This document shows positions 39,606-42,945 of a stretch of DNA of 42,945 bases, in pieces. This DNA comes from Methanohalophilus profundi. GTDB lineage: Archaea; Halobacteriota; Methanosarcinia; Methanosarcinales; Methanosarcinaceae. The position numbers and the translations under genes are program-made. The stretch spans positions 442,770 through 485,714 of the forward strand of contig NZ_QBKB01000002.1 of assembly GCF_004137855.1 (NCBI RefSeq), read 5' to 3'. The notes beneath the pieces were generated by a model that was not told where the DNA came from, ran no database searches, and saw only the letters and a list, made by a program, of their open reading frames with translations. Within the stretch, counting starts at the first letter, position 1, and each line of letters starts with the position of its first letter.

Positions 39606-39866
39606 TTATTTGACATACACCTTTTCTCGAATCCAGCTTTTTATCTTCGAATCTGGTACGTCACTAAAAATTTTGACTACAACATAAGGCCGGGAAGCCG
39701 GCCCTATTATATCGGAAACTTTGCCAATTCTTGCAACTTTCTTGTCCAGAACTGCCGACCCTTTCCGGGGCAATTCCTTTATATTGCAATAAGACATATT
39801 TTCGGAGCCTTTAACTATAAGTTTCCTGCCACCTATCAGGTGGTATACTACTCCAAGTCTTTTCAT
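39606..39866 (-). CDS. gar1: H/ACA RNP protein Gar1
   Basis: Gar1 is the beta-barrel subunit of H/ACA guide RNPs, which pseudouridylate rRNA. In 86 residues, KRLGVVYHLIGGRKLIVKG and KKVARIGKVSDIIGPASRPYVVVKI are the typical strands. The open frame begins at 39872 (MHMKR); ATG 39866 is preferred. A CTTATATAA box (minus strand, about 39879-39887) lies so close that the mRNA is probably leaderless. It is 47 bp upstream of tfb on the same strand. Confidence 0.88.
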   Translation of the reverse strand: MKRLGVVYHLIGGRKLIVKGSENMSYCNIKELPRKGSAVLDKKVARIGKVSDIIGPASRPYVVVKIFSDVPDSKIKSWIREKVYVK

Positions 39867-40139
39867 ATGCATTGTCCATTATATAAGGTAATTTGGAAGT
39901 ATAAATAGATTAAATTGATTGCATATAAATGTATCGCAACACCTTTAATAGAAACATATACAATTCCCGGGAACAAAACGATAATTAAAACAAAATTAAT
40001 TCCCCGGAAATTATTTCATTCTTACTTAAAAATATGATGCATCGTTAAACCTTAATATAAAATGAACTATTGTGTCATCTACTAACAAACAGGACCCTAC
40101 ATATAATAAGGAATCTAAATTTCCATGGGAGGAAAGTTA

Positions 40140-42797
40140 GTGGCAGATAAAAAATTCGTTTATCTTTTTGGAAATAATAAAACCGAAGGAAAAAACAGCA
40201 TGAAAGATTTGCTGGGTGGTAAAGGCGCAAACCTTGCAGAAATGGCAAACCTGGGTATTCCGGTACCTCCAGGCTTCACAATTACCACTGAAGTGTGTGT
40301 GCTCTATACAAGAGACAATCAATATCCACCCGGAATGCTTGATGAGGTGGACCGGGCTTTACAAAAACTCGAAAAAGCAAATAACAAACAATTTGGCGAT
40401 CCGGACAATCTCCTCCTCCTTTCTGTTCGCTCCGGAGCACGGGTTTCAATGCCTGGAATGATGGATACTGTTCTCAATCTCGGCCTAAACGACAAAACTG
40501 TCACAGGACTTGCAAAAAAGACATCTAACGAGCGTTTTGCTTATGATAGTTACAGAAGATTCCTGACAATGTTCGCAGATGTTGTACTTGGAATATCTAC
40601 TGAAAATTTTGAAAAGGTAATAGAATCCCAGAAAAAAGAGCTGGATGTAGAACTGGATACCGAACTGGACACGGATTCTCTCAAATACCTGGTCGAAAAA
40701 TTCAAAGCAATAATAAAGGACAATACAGGGAAAGAGTTTCCACAGGATCCCAGAAAGCAACTCCAGATGGCAATCGATGCTGTATTCAATTCCTGGAACA
40801 ACCAGAGGGCTATCAAATATCGCCGCCTGAACAATATACCCGACAACTGGGGAACCGCTGTAAACGTACAGAGCATGGTTTATGGAAATATGGGTGACAA
40901 GTCCGGAACCGGCGTTGCTTTCACACGTGATCCTGCAACCGGTGAAAAATGCTTCTTCGGCGAATTCCTCACAAATGCCCAGGGAGAAGATGTAGTCGCA
41001 GGAATACGCACCCCACAACCCATCGAAGCACTCCAGAATAGCATGCCTGAGGTCTATGATAAACTGGTGGACATCTACAGGAAACTGGAGAATCACTTCC
41101 GGGACATGCAGGACATAGAGTTTACCATTCAGGAAGGTAACCTTTACATGCTTCAGACAAGAACCGGGAAGCGAACTGCAAAAGCAGCTATCAGAATAGC
41201 CGTGGAAATGGAAAAAGAAGGCCTCATTGATAAAGAAATTGCAGTATCACGTATCGAAGCTTCACAGATCGATAAAGTCCTCCATCCAATGATAGATCCC
41301 GATGCAAACCTCGATGTGATTGCTACAGGATTACCGGCATCCCCAGGTGCAGCAGTCGGAAAGGTTGTATTCACAGCAGAGGAAGCCGAAGAAAAATCCA
41401 AGGAAGGAAAACAGACTATTCTTGTACGTACCGAAACCTCACCGGAGGATATCGGAGGAATGGCAGCTTCTGAAGGTGTACTCACTGTTCGCGGCGGAAT
41501 GACATCCCATGCAGCAGTTGTTGCCAGAGGAATGGGTAAACCATGTGTTGCCGGCTGTGGCGAAATTACAATCGACATGGACAAAAAAGAATTCACCAAC
41601 GGGAATGTTACTGTCAAAGAAGGAGACTATGTAACTATCGACGGCAGTACAGGAGAAGTCATACTGGGTGAAGTCAAACTCATTTCCCCTGAACTGAGCG
41701 GTGAACTTGATACAATTCTGGGATGGGCTGACAATATCAGGTCCATAAATGTCAGATCCAATGCCGATACCCCCCATGATGCAACTGTCGCAAGGGAATT
41801 CGGAGCTGAAGGGATTGGCCTTTGCCGTACAGAGCATATGTTTTTTGGCGAGGAAAGAATCCCTGTTGTTCGTGAAATGATAATGGCAGAAAGCAGTCAG
41901 GAAAGGAAAAAGGCACTTGAAAAATTGCTTCCCATGCAAAAGGAAGACTTTACCGGAATATTCCGTGCAATGGAAGGCTATCCTGTTACAATCAGATTGC
42001 TTGATCCTCCGCTTCACGAATTCCTGCCCAACCATGAGGAACTCACGGAAAAACTACGCGAACTGAAAACTAAGGGCGCCAAACAATCAGAGATCGCTGA
42101 AGTAAACAGACTGATAGGTGGAGTAGAATCACTCAAAGAAGTCAATCCGATGCTTGGCCACCGGGGATGCCGCCTTGGCATTACATATCCTGAAGTGTAC
42201 GAGATGCAGGTCAAAGCTATTATTGAAGCAGCGTGCGACCTGAAAAAGGAAGGGCTTGAAATTGTACCGGAAATAATGATTCCACTGGTCAGCCATGTCA
42301 ACGAACTCAAGGTAATCAAGGAAACAGTAAAATCCGCTGCACAGGAAGTAATTGATTGTAACGGTTCAACCATTGAATATCTGGTTGGAACCATGATAGA
42401 ACTGCCAAGAGCAGCCCTGACTGCAGACCGTATCGCTGAAGAGGCCGAATTCTTCTCCTTTGGTACCAATGACCTGACCCAGACAACCTTCGGTTTCAGC
42501 AGGGATGATGCAGGAAAGTTCCTCCCATCCTATATAGAGAACAATATACTGGAGCAGGATCCATTCGCAGTACTTGATCAGGACGGAGTAGGTGAACTTG
42601 TCAAGATCGGTATTGAGAAAGGAAGAAACACAAATAGTGAACTTAAGATTGGTATTTGCGGGGAACACGGCGGAGAACCGGCTTCTGTAAAATATGGCCA
42701 TAACGTGGGACTCAATTATGTAAGTTGTTCACCATTCCGCATTCCCATTGCAAGACTGGCAGCAGCCCAGGCTGTAATCGAAAACAAAAATAAATAA
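40140..42797 (+). CDS. ppdK: Pyruvate, phosphate dikinase
   Basis: PPDK interconverts pyruvate, ATP and phosphate with PEP, AMP and PPi; in methanogens it feeds gluconeogenesis. The 885 residues show the ATP-grasp domain (GGKGANLAEM, LLSVRSGARVSMPGMMDT, MVYGNMGDKSGTGVAFTRDP), the phosphohistidine domain (GGMTSHAAVVARG, His near 450) and the PEP/pyruvate barrel (LCRTEHMFF, FGTNDLTQTTF, GICGEHGGEP with the catalytic Cys). The frame opens at ATG 40125, but GGGAGG at 40127-40132 places the start at GTG 40140. Confidence 0.95.
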   Translation: MADKKFVYLFGNNKTEGKNSMKDLLGGKGANLAEMANLGIPVPPGFTITTEVCVLYTRDNQYPPGMLDEVDRALQKLEKANNKQFGDPDNLLLLSVRSGARVSMPGMMDTVLNLGLNDKTVTGLAKKTSNERFAYDSYRRFLTMFADVVLGISTENFEKVIESQKKELDVELDTELDTDSLKYLVEKFKAIIKDNTGKEFPQDPRKQLQMAIDAVFNSWNNQRAIKYRRLNNIPDNWGTAVNVQSMVYGNMGDKSGTGVAFTRDPATGEKCFFGEFLTNAQGEDVVAGIRTPQPIEALQNSMPEVYDKLVDIYRKLENHFRDMQDIEFTIQEGNLYMLQTRTGKRTAKAAIRIAVEMEKEGLIDKEIAVSRIEASQIDKVLHPMIDPDANLDVIATGLPASPGAAVGKVVFTAEEAEEKSKEGKQTILVRTETSPEDIGGMAASEGVLTVRGGMTSHAAVVARGMGKPCVAGCGEITIDMDKKEFTNGNVTVKEGDYVTIDGSTGEVILGEVKLISPELSGELDTILGWADNIRSINVRSNADTPHDATVAREFGAEGIGLCRTEHMFFGEERIPVVREMIMAESSQERKKALEKLLPMQKEDFTGIFRAMEGYPVTIRLLDPPLHEFLPNHEELTEKLRELKTKGAKQSEIAEVNRLIGGVESLKEVNPMLGHRGCRLGITYPEVYEMQVKAIIEAACDLKKEGLEIVPEIMIPLVSHVNELKVIKETVKSAAQEVIDCNGSTIEYLVGTMIELPRAALTADRIAEEAEFFSFGTNDLTQTTFGFSRDDAGKFLPSYIENNILEQDPFAVLDQDGVGELVKIGIEKGRNTNSELKIGICGEHGGEPASVKYGHNVGLNYVSCSPFRIPIARLAAAQAVIENKNK

Positions 42798-42813
42798 AAC
42801 AAAAAAGAAGAGA

Positions 42814-42945
42814 TCAGAGGGGCAATGCTCCAAAGTTCTCTTCATATCTTTTTTTCATAACATCCCATGTTGGCAGATTGGTCTGGCATCCAACACATTC
42901 CACTGCAAACGAAGCAACTGTTGAACCTATTTTGCCACATACCTC
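42814..42945 (-). CDS. PfkB-family sugar/nucleoside kinase, C-terminal fragment
   Basis: The last 43 residues ([19 protein letters not shown], ending ENFGALPL) run in from the right edge. This A-S-x-x-V-E-x-x-G-x-Q and terminal R-Y-x-E-x-F pattern is common in archaeal PfkB-family kinases (adenosine, nucleoside or sugar kinases). The catalytic DxxGAGD loop lies outside. Its 3' side has T-rich runs (minus strand, about 42783-42808) that may end transcription. It converges on ppdK. Confidence 0.6.
   Translation of the reverse strand, partial: EVCGKIGSTVASFAVECVGCQTNLPTWDVMKKRYEENFGALPL

Noticed and set aside
40125-40139. ppdK start at ATG 40125
   Set aside because: The GGGAGG site lies inside this stretch and fits the GTG at 40140.

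Overview
This window comes from a methylotrophic-type methanogenic archaeon, most likely of the Methanosarcinaceae (Methanohalophilus, Methanolobus or Methanococcoides-like). The evidence is F420-dependent methylene-tetrahydromethanopterin dehydrogenase (mtd), O-phosphoseryl-tRNA synthetase (sepS), archaeosine transglycosylase (tgtA), TFB, Gar1, Hef and an archaeal 16S-tRNA-Ala-23S-tRNA-Cys-5S operon. Translation starts often follow GGTGAT or GGAGG sites, and TATA-like promoters are common. The genus is inferred; a 16S search would settle it.

Layout. 1-150: 5' end of a TnpB-type gene running off the left edge. 0.3-6.6 kb: small membrane protein, dUTPase, AroA'-type ADH synthase, glycyl-tRNA synthetase, Hef helicase/nuclease. 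6.6-11.2 kb: zinc-ribbon protein (minus), then a plus-strand run UPF0147-translin-sepS-endonuclease V-DUF169. 11.2-13.4 kb (minus): DUF473, PAC2, a small membrane peptide and mtd. 13.6-15.2 kb: serB and a COG1340 coiled-coil protein. 15.2-20.0 kb (minus): tgtA followed by a tight ubiA - geranylgeranyl-reductase-like - radical SAM cluster, a candidate prenyl-lipid or methanophenazine pathway. 20.1 kb: ArsR regulator. 20.7-26.1 kb (minus): the rRNA operon, with both bulge-helix-bulge processing stems readable. 26.3-29.5 kb: RIO kinase, KH protein, fasciclin, DUF1284, MscS. 29.9-35.4 kb (minus): complete type I restriction-modification system (hsdR-hsdM-hsdS). 35.5-36.6 kb: an AT-rich two-gene module (small protein plus HEPN-like protein), split by a 194-bp MITE with perfect 8-bp target duplication. 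36.7-39.9 kb (minus): tRNA-Thr, trm5, lysE, tfb, gar1. 40.1-42.8 kb: ppdK, then the end of a PfkB kinase.

Ten genes carry one or two single-base frameshifts (13 in total), nearly all in or beside homopolymer runs. Many affected genes are essential (glyS, sepS, rio1, trm5). After correction every gene has a length divisible by three and a normal family length, so these look like consensus sequencing errors rather than decay. I annotate each as one gene and give the break point. The most unusual signals are the MITE-split HEPN module, the ubiA-reductase-radical SAM cluster, and an endonuclease V gene with an in-frame UAG codon and an Asp-to-Asn change in its active site.
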